Below the pieces are notes generated by a model. That model was not told where the DNA came from. It did not search any database and was given only the letters and a program-made list of their open reading frames with translations. A stretch of DNA of 64,000 nucleotides. Source: Hippasteria phrygiana (Eukaryota > Echinodermata > Asteroidea > Valvatida > Goniasteridae). The DNA lies in the NCBI GenBank assembly GCA_037893225.1, contig JAZGUH010000564.1, positions 1,488,001 to 1,552,000 of the forward strand, written 5' to 3'. Numbering within the stretch: position 1 is the first letter of the stretch; each line of letters starts with the position of its first letter. Below, piece by piece: positions 54,021 through 64,000 of the stretch. The translations under genes and the position numbers were made by a program.

Positions 54021-56546
54021 TCTCTGGTTATAAATGTGACAGGTTTAATCTAAAAATTAGTATTCTCCTTGACAGGTGATCTTTCACATTAACATCATGT
54101 ACACTATTAAATGTATAAACCTTTTGATATTCTCAGTGCATCTTGGGTATTGATGACAACAAGGCAATTTGTGGATACAGGGCCGGTGAACCAGTTGAAA
54201 ACATTCATTTCATTCTTCCACATTGTATACCAAAAATTTAGTATCATCTTTTTACACATTGTTTCATAGGTAGCCCTTTATAAAATGTACCCTTATTAGG
54301 GTAAAAACAGTTTTGGGAATCCGTATTTTATAGATACCAGTTTCATAACTAATGGATACAGATATTGGCTAATAAACATGAACAATTTATGCTCACACTT
54401 CCAACACCGACCAATTACAATCCACTGGGCCTGATGACTGGTATTTTGAAAGAAATTTCAATATTTGGCTTTTGTTTTTGTTGATAGGCCTATTGTAAAT
54501 TTGTTTCTTGTACACGTTTCATTCTGTCAACCTCTTTGGGCATTAAACAGACTTCAAATTTGATGAAAATTTGCACAGACTGAAGCTCTGTGCTGAACTC
54601 GTACATATATGTCTCAGATGTCATGATGACATCAGGGGTCATGTAAAGTCATCTTAAAGGTGCGTTTTACAACAGCTTATAGTTGGTGAACTAATATGCC
54701 GATTGAGTTGAAACGCTATATGTGCATAGGCCTATAGACCATATCGAAAATACCGCCTGGTCAAGACGTCACAATGGTCACAAGTAAAAATTCAAAATAT
54801 CGGTTAAGAAATGCTGAAGTTATCAAATTGTAAAACGGCCGTCGTAATTTGGTTTGCTTTTGACACGCCGCATAAACAGACCGGGGTATGTGGTCCAAGT
54901 GTCGGACTCCGGTTTTTCAACCGATATTTAAAACTTTTTTTGGCGCGAATTTCTTTATTTTGTATTGATTTTTGAATGGATAACCAACACCTATTTGTTG
55001 CCGGAGTAATTTTGAAAAGTCCAAGAAACAAACAAGTTATCGATGGTAACCCCGTTTTTACAAAAAATCTTGTCACATTTTCGTGTAAAAATGAGGATTT
55101 CATCCATTTGGTCACCTGTTCTGTCTCTTTTTCCAATTTTCAATTGTAATTTACATAAAATAGGTGGAAGTCAGCAGGCCGTGCGTCAGAAACATGACAT
55201 ACAGTATAATTAAAAGGCCCTTAACCTGTATCAGTTTTGCATACGTTAACAAAATGACAAAATAACAAAATGAGCTTCGTGTTGTTTCAAACTCATTAAG
55301 TGCCCTAGCGCAAGTGCCCCTTGCAAATTGCACCCAAGTTACGCCACTGCATCCTCCTGCTGCCAATCAGCCTCCCTTCCTTTCAATATCTACGTACTGT
55401 CTCCCCTGTAATCACCCCCTCCCCGCACCAGTAATATAGGTTTTCCCGCACATTAAAAACAAATAAATTCATTCAAATTCATAAACAGTTAACTTCAATT
55501 TCGTCCCAAGAAGACTGGAACGCGCAAATGCTACAACGAATTTAGTCATTGGTCATTCCAAGTGATCAATAATATTATACTTTATTTAGGCAATTCATAC
55601 AAAAATACGCAACCACACAATTAATAAGTAAAATAAGTAATATAAGACAAGGAATTGCACAGATTACGAAAATATTGCACAGAAAAGATACCACGAAAAA
55701 AATATTAAAAATAATGCACTACAAAAACGCACAATAGACCATGAAAAACCAGCAGATAAGCGCAAACAACGAAAACACAAGAAAACGAGACAACCGGACA
55801 AACAGAAGACCAAGAAACAATGGACGGAACACAAATCTGGGCTGCCTAGGAGAAAGACAAAAGTGAAATAAAACACTATCACCAAAGGGATGTGTAACAA
55901 CAACAACGACGACGACGACGACCGGGAATACCAAAAAACAGACGAAATAAAAACTGGGCTGCACAGGAAAAGGACAAAGGACACAAATATAACACTATCA
56001 CCAAAGGGGTGTGTCACTCAGACCCAAAACAACAGTAACAACCACAACAAAATCACACATTTATAACACACAAACAAAGGCCAACATACACACCCACACA
56101 AAGTGCGGAATAGACACAACATAAACAAAAAACAGACAAGCACAATAACAAGCAGACACAAAAAGGGAAACCTGGCCAAAGGCCCAAAGAAAATTCAATT
56201 TAAGTTAAAAAGGTGACTTTTAAGTTCAGTAAAAAAAATAGACAATGGGGCGCACGTAAACCTATTTACGAGGCTTACAGGGTAAGAACTCCAGTTCCTG
56301 ATGAAGAGACAAGGCATAGAGTATTGAAATGTATCTGTGCGAACAAACGGTGGTGAAAAGTTAACCTGGAGTCTGAATGTCTGTTATTAACAAAAGTGAA
56401 ATACAACACTATCACCAAAGGGGTGTGTCAGCAGGGTTTTAGTACTACAATCACCCATAACATGACGCATAAAACCAAGCGTCTTGTAGGCCTTGGTCGT
56501 GACGTTGTTCACATGCTCATCCAAACTGAGATTGTGCTGAATGTGA
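54021..56546. repeat. Copy B of the tandem duplicated segment (empty sites)
   Basis: It is the uninterrupted version of copy A. ATAACT at 54345-54350 is the pre-integration site of the 3.65-kb non-LTR element. GTAA at 54495-54498 is the pre-integration site of the gypsy element. Downstream it continues into a longer piece of the RT relic, so the duplication did not include all of it in copy A. Confidence 0.93.
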
Positions 56547-57340
56547 ACCCCAAGTAATTTCAAAGTTTCCACCTCTTGAATGAGAATATCACCCAAAGAG
56601 TACAAAAGGGAGTAAGATTGGTGCTTAGTCCATCAGAGCCATAACTTTGCATTTCTGAGGATTAAGGGTGAGCGAATGTTTTTATAGACCAGTCACTGAT
56701 GGTGTTGAGATCAGTTTGAAGTTGAACAACGTCACTGCGAGACCTTATCTGTTTAAAAACAAAGGTGTCATCTGCATAATGACAGGGCAAATTATTAAGA
56801 TGCAAATGAAGATCATTCATATAAATATTAAAAAGCAGGGGCCCCAAAAGTGAGCCTTACGGCACTCTCCAGAGCCCACACCCCTGCAAGTAGAGTGACA
56901 ACCATGAAACACAACCCTTTGTTTGCGATCGCAGAGAAAAGAACTAATCCATGAAAGGAGAGGTCCTTCAATCCCATAAGTTTTCTGTAATTTCAAAATG
57001 AGAGTTTTGTGTGAAATTGAATTAAAAGCCTTACTAAAGTCTAAAGAGACAATGTGAACACAATATTTGGGTTGGTATAGATGTGGGACCATTTTGGTTA
57101 AGGTGTCAGCAAGAATTGTGGTACAAGAGCGCCCAGGCAGAAAACCATGCTGAAGATTGTACAAAAGACCATTATCCAAAAGATGCGTTCTGAGATTGTC
57201 GGCCAAAATACCTTCTAATATCTTAGACAAAAATAGAGGTCAGAGCGATAGGACGATAATTATTTCTGTCACTCCGATCACCTTGTTTGAAAATGGGCAC
57301 AATATTAGCAGTTGTCCAGGCAATAGGCAGCCTGCCCTGA
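56440..57340 (-). pseudogene. Non-LTR reverse transcriptase relic
   Basis: Minus-strand fragments in several frames together give a recognisable RT: NNYRPIALTSIF, then after a frameshift SKILEGILADNL, GFLPGRSCTTIL, HIVSLDFSKAFNSISHKTL (motif A). Another frameshift near 56850 precedes GPLLFNIYMNDL and CHYADDTFVF (catalytic box), followed by LKLLGVHIQHNLSLDEHV. Endonuclease and the C-terminal end are absent. The 3' remainder of the same relic appears truncated in copy A at about 53760-53890. Old and non-functional; a different family from the two other non-LTR elements in the window. Confidence 0.8.
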
Positions 57341-58548
57341 CTGAGCGAAAAATATATTTTTTAGGGGCCAAAAGTCGCTTGTTTTAAAAAAATAGTTTTC
57401 CCTGACAAAATCGAGGTTGCATCCTGGAGAAGAGATGTTGGATACCCCAATGGAGTAAAGAAAATACAAGGTACACCGGGAGGAATTTTTATATTTAAGA
57501 TTTTGTTTTGCTATTTTCACATGTTTTTTTATGCTTATTGCACTGAGCGTGTACATGTATGTTCTGCCATCGGAGGTACAAATGTAGGAAACATTCTGCA
57601 ATGGAAAAAAAAACACAATTCTGCTAATGAGGGGCTATATTAAATGATATACAGACCAGCTCAAGTAGTGGGATTTTTTTTAGCGCTGTGACACGAAAAA
57701 CAAACTTCCTTGAACTTAAAAAAGGTAAGCAGGGGAATTTTCTTTTTCAAAATTCATTAGTGCATCAGTTCTTTATTCCTTTTTAAAAAGTATACCATTT
57801 GCTACAAAATATGCCAAAGATGAGCTTCATAGGCCTTTGCAATGCGGAGATATAACGATTTTAAGGGTAAAGTATACGAGATGGTAAACTGTATTAATTA
57901 AACAAGTACATCATATCTGTGATTGTGTACACACAATTGTATAGTATTAATGTACACGTACAGTGTAGTACATTATTAACTTGTACACAAAAGGATCAAC
58001 AAAATCTAGAAAGGCATTTTGCAATTACTGACCTCACCCTATCATAAGTGACCTAGGTAGGTCATCCATTAAAGGTCAAAGTCACGGAGGTCATGAGAGG
58101 TCATGAAATGTCAGGTCAAAGGTCAAATGTGAAAGGTGATGCCTGAAGGAAAAGTTGGACAATTTGAAATTAAGGGAGATAATATATGAGATTAAGCTGT
58201 TTGAAAGTAATTCAGTTAATAAATGCACAAGGTACAAGGCCTAGACCAGGTCAATATAATCTGAAGGTCCAAGATCAGAGGTCAAAATGGAAATAAACAT
58301 TCTTCTAAAGGCAATTCTGGTGACAAATATAACGTATAATGCACGCAGGAAGTGATTTTTTTGGTACAATTGGTTTTGAATTCGCTACATTGTAAACGAG
58401 GCCAAATCTTGTTTTGTAAAATAATGAATGTAGATTGTGAAACATGATTTTAATCCTTCTACCTCAATATACTGTTCAAAGTTTTGCCAAAAACGTAAAA
58501 TATGCATATCTGCTGCAATTAAACCTTCCACTGCTAAGCGTCAAATTT
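57341..58548. other. Intergenic; cluster of AGGTCA half-sites
   Basis: No coding region supported. From about 58050 to 58130 there are several AGGTCA words, including a 4-bp-spaced direct repeat (58088-58093 and 58098-58103) and a 1-bp-spaced perfect pair (58113-58118 and 58120-58125). Confidence 0.4.
58113..58125 (+). promoter_or_regulatory. Perfect DR1 nuclear-receptor-type site in an AGGTCA cluster
   Basis: AGGTCA-A-AGGTCA is the consensus DR1 element bound by receptors such as RXR/HNF4-type heterodimers or homodimers. Neighbouring half-sites form a DR4 at 58088-58103. No promoter or gene start is visible nearby, and AGGTCA-rich words also occur at 27870-28010, so this may be part of a dispersed repeat, not a working enhancer. 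Confidence 0.35.
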
Positions 58549-58975
58549 TAAAGATGATGTTGAGTGCTGAGAGAAGTCTGCGTCATTTTCCAGTTTTATG
58601 TAGATTGCCTATTGTAAAATACAACAGCCAGGTATTTCCGTCATGAAATAACCAAACAGTGACTTTTAAGAGCTATTTTATTCAAGTCCATTCTTGCCCA
58701 CTGGTACCATTTGTCTAAAAGTCGTCGCTGTGGGCAGCAAACGAATCTGACATCATAAGACGTCAGATTTGTTTGCTGCCCGCAGCGACAACTTTTAGAC
58801 AAATGGCCCCAGCGGGCTATGCTGCGCTGGATTGAACTTGATACAAATATCTCTCAAAAGCCACTTTTTTGTTATTTCATAGCAGAAATAATTGGCTGTT
58901 TCATTTTACAATATGCAATCTACATAAAACTAGAAAATGACGCAGACTTTTCTCAGCAATCAACATCATCTTTTA
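58549..58975. mobile_element. Long palindromic foldback element, about 427 bp
   Basis: Outer arms (TAAAGATGATGTTGAG and the matching CAACATCATCTTTTA) and inner arms (TTTGTCTAAAAGTCGTCGCT and the matching AGCGACAACTTTTAGACAAA) are in mirrored order around a centre near 58757. The whole element can fold into one imperfect hairpin, with mismatches concentrated in the middle of the arms. No ORF. It lies about 30 bases beyond the stop of the minus-strand gene fragment at 59008. Confidence 0.75.
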
Positions 58976-59007
58976 ATGAATAAGATTCTAGTAAGTTGCT
59001 TTTACCT

Positions 59008-59879
59008 TCAAAGCAGCTTCAGATCTCCACTTCTTAGATCTGCTACAAGTTCTGAAAGTTCCAAATAGACATCAATCTTGTGTGTGAATTGCTCATGACA
59101 TTCACTCTGTTGGTATTCTATTAAAAATTCATCACTATTGTGCACTCTGTGTTTTATTTTGCCATTCCACCAACATTCTCCTTTTTCATCTGTCCACAGG
59201 TGACTTATCTCCCTCCCGACCAGACTTGATGGGTTGCTCAAAGTTTGTTATACAGTGCCGTCTAGATCTGTTGCCTGTTATGTTGTCCTGCACTCTGTAT
59301 TAACTTCAGCAAATTTGATTTCAAAACTTCAACAGTGTGGGGCTTCTTGTTAGCGGAAAATGCAAATAACTCATTGGCAGCTTTTTGTTGCAAGATCTTT
59401 TTTCTAACATTTAGTTGCACTTTCAAGGCAAACAGCTTCTGCCCATTGGATTTGTCTTTTAGAACAGTGTTCATTTGTTTTTCTGATTTCCACAGCCCTC
59501 CATATTTGGATAGGTTATCAATCAATGCTTCTTGTGATTCTCTTGAATCGTGCTCTTTCGTTTCCATTTCTTTTCTTTTTTCCTTCAGATGCTGCTGTCG
59601 CTTTTGCTCTATGTCATGTTGCCTTTTCCTGTCGCACTGTTGATCAGTTGGTTCGCTATATTTCCCACCTGGAAGCTGTTCTTCTAACTGCCTCAAGCAA
59701 TCTTCAAGGATGCTTCCAAATAATGTGTCTAACAATTCACTTGTCTCTGCATCTAAGCTGGTGCCTTTAGTCAGTTCCTGGAAGATCTCATCTTTCACAG
59801 GGACGTCTTTAAACACAGCAGGTGCTGTTCCATTTACAACCGGGCTTGCATCCTTGCTCAACGTTGTCAATGCCTGTGT
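59008..59879 (-). pseudogene. C-terminal exon of an uncharacterised transposon-like protein
   Basis: An acceptor (TCCTCTACACAG) at about 59880 leads into an open frame of some 205 codons: VKDEIFQELTKGTSLDAET, ILEDCLRQLEEQLPGGKYSE, a highly charged coiled coil (KRQQHLKEKRKEMETKEHD), then YGGLWKSEKQMNTVL and ELFAFSANKKPHTVEVLKS. After a stop at 59262 a second frame, offset by one base, gives SSLVGREISHLWTDEKGECW and DLRSGDLKLL, a small Tudor/agenet-like module usual at the end of this family. RQLExxLPGGKY and YGGLW are its landmarks as I remember them; the function is unknown. The frame offset suggests decay, or a missed short intron. Belongs with the exon at 60994-61260. Confidence 0.6.
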
Positions 59880-59899
59880 AGAGGATGTCTAATTCCCCC

Positions 59900-60993
59900 A
59901 TTGTTTAATCATTAATTTATTGTATTTAAATAGACGACCTTATTGTAATTTACTGACTTATGCATCGCTCCCACATGTTTATTTAACAAGTATAATCACT
60001 GGAGACATTGTACGTGTGTATTTCAAACAAACGAATTCTTCATTATCATAAACTTTGGAAGTCAGACACTTGTAGTTCGTGAATATCATGGTTATTTGAT
60101 TAGGACATAGTAAATGATTTTCTGCATACTCAGTTTACTTTATTTTAGTTAAAATTCATATATTGTATTAATCTTACTGTTAATGGACTTCCATTAAGCA
60201 GCCATTATAATTATCTGTTTGACGTGAACTACATGTTGTAATTTTCAATTTTGAACGGATTTTAATGATATAATTTCACATTTTATTTTCCAAATTCCAG
60301 CTTAGAGGCCTTTCTTATTTTGACCGCAAATATTTATAGATCCATTCAGTGATAATTTTAAGAATGATAAGGAAGTGTAAAAGGTGAATTTTGGACTCTA
60401 AAAATGGAGCGTCCTGTAGAGAAATAAGGTCAGAGAGAAACGTGCATTTATGTTGATTACAGAGTATGACTATGACTTGTGCTAAACGATACTGCTTGGA
60501 GGAATATGGGATTTCTAAGTCTACAAACACTATAATTTATGTATGCGTTTCTGTTTAGTGGGCCTATAATTCGTGATCTCAACCATAAGTGTATGAAGTT
60601 TTGTAGATTGGGCGATTGTGTAATTAATTCGTAATCAAGGGCGGACTTGTGTTTGGGTTGGGTGTGCTGCATTCGTCGGCGTGCGCTAAAGGTTGCCTAC
60701 TAGTTTGAGGTTTCTTCTGCCTTGTGCCCAATCGCCCTTTCTATCCTAATGCCATATATTATTTCTTTTTGCGTCAATTTGATAACTTTATGTTACAATA
60801 TAAACTAAAGTACCTGTATAACTGTTTAAATACTACTGCCTGCCCTGACTGTTACAGGTGCAGGTTCGTCACTGAATAAACAACTTGAGAGCTAGAATTG
60901 TGTCTGTCAACCTATCTGTCCTGAACCTGTGTGCCAAAGTCCCCCCTTCCCGAGTTCACCACAGAGGCCATCTTCCCTCCCCCTCCTCACACC
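59900..60993. other. Intron-like spacer between the two exons
   Basis: AT-rich, no motif recognised, stops in all frames. Consistent with an intron of the minus-strand fragment on either side. Confidence 0.35.
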
Positions 60994-61260
60994 TGTACTG
61001 CTTAACTGTAGTACTGGTTTAGTTCTAGGACCAGTCAAGTATTTTCCGACCAAGCCGAGGGCTCGACATTCCACCAGACAGTGCTCCATTTCCAAGTAGT
61101 TTTTTACTGCTTTCAAGCACTCATTGCTGGGTGACCATACTATATTAAGAAAATCCAGTTGATGTGGTCTTAAAAAGAAGCATGCACTGCCATTCAAAAA
61201 GTATACATGAACACGATTTCCAACGATGGGTTGAAGGGGGTTCTTACTAACACCACACAT
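60994..61260 (-). pseudogene. Upstream exon of the same uncharacterised protein
   Basis: After an acceptor (CCATCTACAG at 61261) the minus strand reads MCGVSKNPLQPIVGNRVHV and YFLNGSACFFLRPHQLDFLN, then ECLKAVKNYLEMEHCLVECR and ALGLVGKYLTGP. A donor candidate (AGTACAG then GTGTGA) closes it near 60994. VGNRxHVxF followed by ALGLxxKxxTGP is the same family pattern seen, more decayed, at 4.25-4.99 kb (VGNCFNIFF). No earlier exons were found to the right. Whether this is a gene fragment or an exon of a larger active element cannot be decided here. Confidence 0.55.
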
Positions 61261-61708
61261 CTGTAGATGGGCTTTGACCTCTGCAGGAAAACCAGCCCCA
61301 GCTAATGCCTAATTCACATTTGCCCCGGGCTCCGTGCGATAAATGGGTCTACGATTTTCCGTACAATTTTTGAGGCATCGTAGGTGGCTACGGGCTATAG
61401 CGTATGTGTTCACATTGTGTACGAACATCGTGTGATTTCTTGTACGGGGCCTCGGGGGCAGGCCAGGGCAAAGCCGTACAGAGAGGCTGCGCGGAGATGG
61501 TGCGGCCGGTGTGATGTGGGGTTGCCGCGGGATGACTGCTCAATATCCGTGCGATATCCGTGCGATTTCACCTGTTATGTATTACACCCAAACCTGAATG
61601 TATATCATTTTTCATGGGCGAGTATTAGAATGTCAAAAAGCGCCCATTTCCCCAAATTCAAGGATGGCAACAATGACAATTATGCAAATATGACTAAGTC
61701 AAGCTGAT

Positions 61709-62250
61709 TAATATGCGTAAACACTATAACTTTAGTATTGAGTGGTCAATGCTAATGCAATTTAGTATGTAGGCTTCCTTTATTATGATGGGTCTACAAA
61801 TACAATATTAATTAAAGTCCTCCATAATTATGCAAATTAGCTTTGTGCACCTAATTAATATGCATACATTTTATAATTTCATATCCGAGTACCATATTCT
61901 GATGAAACTAAGGTATGCAGGCTACCCTGTTTGAATATTTAAATGATAAATTGGGGGGAAATTTATTTCATTAAGCACAATATAATGAATGACATCATCG
62001 TTATGCAAATAAGGTATCTATAAATTTAACCGTTCAGCTCATTAATATGCATAAACACTGTAACTTTAGTTCCGAGTGGTTGATTCTGATGAAATTTGGT
62101 ATGCAGGTATCCTCTTTGAAAATTAGTCTACAAACAAAATCCCAAGTGAATACCTTAGACAATATGCATTTAGCTAAATAATATGCATACATGCTAAAAC
62201 CTCATTCTGCGCACTATGCAGGCTACCTGTTTGAATAATGAAATGATTAT
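61709..62250. repeat. Two diverged tandem units of about 327 bp rich in ATGCAAAT
   Basis: The segment starting TTAATATGCGTAAACACT at 61709 is repeated, diverged, starting near 62041 (TTAATATGCATAAACACT). Both units continue through TAACTTTAGT, a GAGTGGT word and TATGCAGG. Octamer-like words (ATGCAAAT or TTAATATGCAT) recur through the units. No ORF. Confidence 0.6.
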
Positions 62251-62321
62251 TTGGAAAAATTTAATGAAGATTTACACTTAATATTAAGCGAAGATAAGTG
62301 CTGTTTGAAGTTTTGTTAATT

Positions 62322-62506
62322 AAGTAGGGAAGTAGGTTTGCAGGTTCACTGGTATGGAAAGATTTCTTTTGTGGGGAAGCGTTGGCTCTGAAGAGAGCTG
62401 TTGGTAAGAATAAGGTCGCACCACCTTAATCTCACTTTAGCGCAAACACTTCCTGACTAAAGAGATTTCTTTCCATGGTGTACCTGCAGACCTACTTCCC
62501 TACTTC
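62322..62506. mobile_element. Inverted-repeat MITE-like element
   Basis: The left arm AAGTAGGGAAGTAGGTTTGC and its continuation (TATGGAAAGATTTC) is the reverse complement of the right arm ending GCAGACCTACTTCCCTACTT, with a few mismatches. Arms of about 45 bases enclose roughly 95 bases. No coding content. Confidence 0.65.
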
Positions 62507-62533
62507 ATAAAGAAAAATTATTTGATATAATAT

Positions 62534-64000
62534 TGTGACGAAAATGCCCCCCGGTCATTTTGTCAAACTTACCTTTATGTCTGGATAAACTTAGAGTACA
62601 TTTCATCCACTTTTATTACTGTAAATTGCATTATTTATCGCTGATATTTTACCAACCGTCACGATGTCAGCTGCTCATACATTGCCATGCATTTGCATGC
62701 ACACATGCGTTTATGTGTGCTAAACATAGATGGCCGCCTTCTAAGTCTCTAAGAGCAGTCCGGATTGGTCTAAAGTTTTAAAAGATTACTCCTTATTTCT
62801 TGACTTTAAAACCGAAGATTATAAGAGTACAAAGTTGTCTTGGATTTACTTCTACCTATTTCAGTCTTTGAATTAAGTTTTTAGATGAATACCTTGGAGT
62901 AAGAAATTAGTTACCGATTTTTCCTATGATGTCGTCTGCTGAGGTCTGAAAGTCATTCATGAATATTCATGAGATGACATCACTAAGTTTTGGTCAATAG
63001 AATTAGGGTGTATTTACATTCATTCAACAACTTTATTCTTGGTCTTTCTCACGAAATCTAGGGAATTTCACAGTTCGGTTTCATTTGGAATTGAAAGTGT
63101 ATAGTTTAAGGATTATTTGAGTACTTTGATTGAAGAATATACTGTATAAATAGTTGACTTTAAGATGAATTAAATCTTTGTTGTGCATAGTAATTTTCGC
63201 CAGTTTTACAACTTGTGGGCGTGGCCTATTTACTGCGCGTACAGAAAGTCTGTGCGTTAAGGCGCGCGATTCAAGACTATAAATAGGGCAGATTTTGGGA
63301 AATTCGGGGTTGTGTTGTTGCTGCTTGGTTGGTTTGGAGTTGTTTTGGGTTTCGTTTACTGCTGATCGCTGATTTATTTGAGGAGCTTTCACTGATTTTA
63401 TTTGAGGAGCACTGAGGAGACAATTAGTAATAGCCTAGTAAGAAATAGTGATTTTTGGAGGAGTTTTAGTTTAGCTGGGGACAAATCTTATTGAGGAGCT
63501 TAGGAGCTTGAGGAGTGAGGAGCTTGAGGAGTGAGGAGCTTGAGGAGTGAGGAGCTTGAGGAGCTGAGGAGTGAGGAGCTGAGGAGCATAATCGTAGCTT
63601 GGATTTGGAAGACACTGTAAGTCACTTATTATTTGGAATGGAGGAATAGGATAAAAATAATTTCAGTCTTCTAAATTACTCTCAGTGATCGGAAATTCAA
63701 GAAACTACTGGCAGACCCGTCAGAGGCCTTGAATTAATTAAGTGGATTAGTTTTATTGAGATTATCAAAGAAACTACTGGCAGACCCGTCAGAGGCCTTG
63801 TGATAAGTCTGGAGTTACTGGAAGAGGCATAAGGATTGCCTGGTGATATTGAGAATAGGCACTGGAGTTGCCTATTGCTATTTAAGAGCTGTTGACTGGA
63901 ATACTTTAGAAGCAGTAATTATCCTCCAAGTGCAGAGAGCACTATCCTTATTATTTTCAGTGACTTTACATATACTAGGGGCTACAGTTCATTGTGGACC
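62534..64000 (+). repeat. Possible LTR or 5' leader of an element running off the right edge
   Basis: TGTGACGAAAATGCCCC at 62534 looks like the start of an LTR. A TATAAATAG box lies at 63278-63286, followed by a transcribed-looking region with a GAGGAGCTTGAGGAGT minisatellite (63492-63590) and a 34-base direct repeat (from about 63706 and 63764, containing ACTACTGGCAGACCCGTCAG). No second LTR copy, primer site or gene is visible before the window ends, so this remains a guess. Confidence 0.25.
63278..63286 (+). promoter_or_regulatory. TATA box candidate
   Basis: TATAAATAG preceded by GC-containing sequence (GGCGCGCGATTCAAGAC) and followed about 30 bases later by a purine-rich start region. 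It is consistent with a core promoter on the plus strand, either of a retroelement LTR or of a gene to the right of the window. Confidence 0.35.

Noticed and set aside
1..64000. CRISPR arrays, bacterial operons, rRNA or tRNA genes
   Set aside because: No spaced repeat array, ribosome-binding pattern, rRNA core sequence or convincing cloverleaf was seen; GT-AG introns and retroelements indicate an animal genome.

Overview
This window looks like animal genomic DNA from an invertebrate deuterostome, most likely an echinoderm or a relative (hemichordate or lancelet). The reasons are AT-rich intergenic DNA, spliceosomal GT-AG introns, and a mix of CR1/L2-like non-LTR elements with a 2A peptide, Harbinger, Kolobok, hAT-like, Ty3/gypsy and BEL/Pao elements. 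The phylum is an inference. I see no confident single-copy host gene, no tRNA or rRNA gene and no CRISPR array. Almost everything recognisable is mobile DNA, much of it nested.

Layout. 1-5.4 kb: a possible LTR, inverted-repeat clusters and a decayed minus-strand protein fragment split by a perfect 121-bp hairpin element. 7.9-14.2 kb: one decayed minus-strand transposon-like gene (HxxFPxxESHYCR family) interrupted twice, by a 5'-truncated non-LTR element (7911-9396) and by a Harbinger element (9776-12845). Removing either one plus one target-site copy rejoins the host reading frame. 14.4-17.6 kb: a 2.95-kb foldback element with 1.2-kb inverted arms carrying an 18-bp minisatellite. 20.5-23.9 kb: a second Harbinger element with both genes intact and an exact CAG target-site duplication. 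24-30 kb: hAT-like and Kolobok-like non-autonomous elements, one with a THAP-domain relic.

32.8-56.5 kb is the most informative part. A segment of about 2.5 kb is present twice in tandem at roughly 99 percent identity. Copy A has been opened by a full-length 3.65-kb non-LTR element and by an 8.0-kb minus-strand Ty3/gypsy element; the gypsy is itself split by a 6.9-kb BEL/Pao element. Copy B keeps both empty sites, so the target-site duplications (ATAACT, GTAA) and element ends can be read exactly. The BEL insertion has a CCCGG duplication and near-identical LTRs.

Notable coding content: the gypsy element carries an SGNH-hydrolase-like ORF where an env gene would sit; the BEL polyprotein is open for 1765 codons but has lost the reverse-transcriptase YxDD region by an in-frame deletion; the non-LTR element has a hydrophobic N-terminus followed by a 2A-type motif, and its endonuclease and reverse transcriptase are separated by a 10-bp tandem duplication. 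57-64 kb holds a reverse-transcriptase relic, a large palindrome, two exons of an uncharacterised transposon-like protein (same family as the relic at 4-5 kb), tandem repeats and a possible LTR at the right edge.
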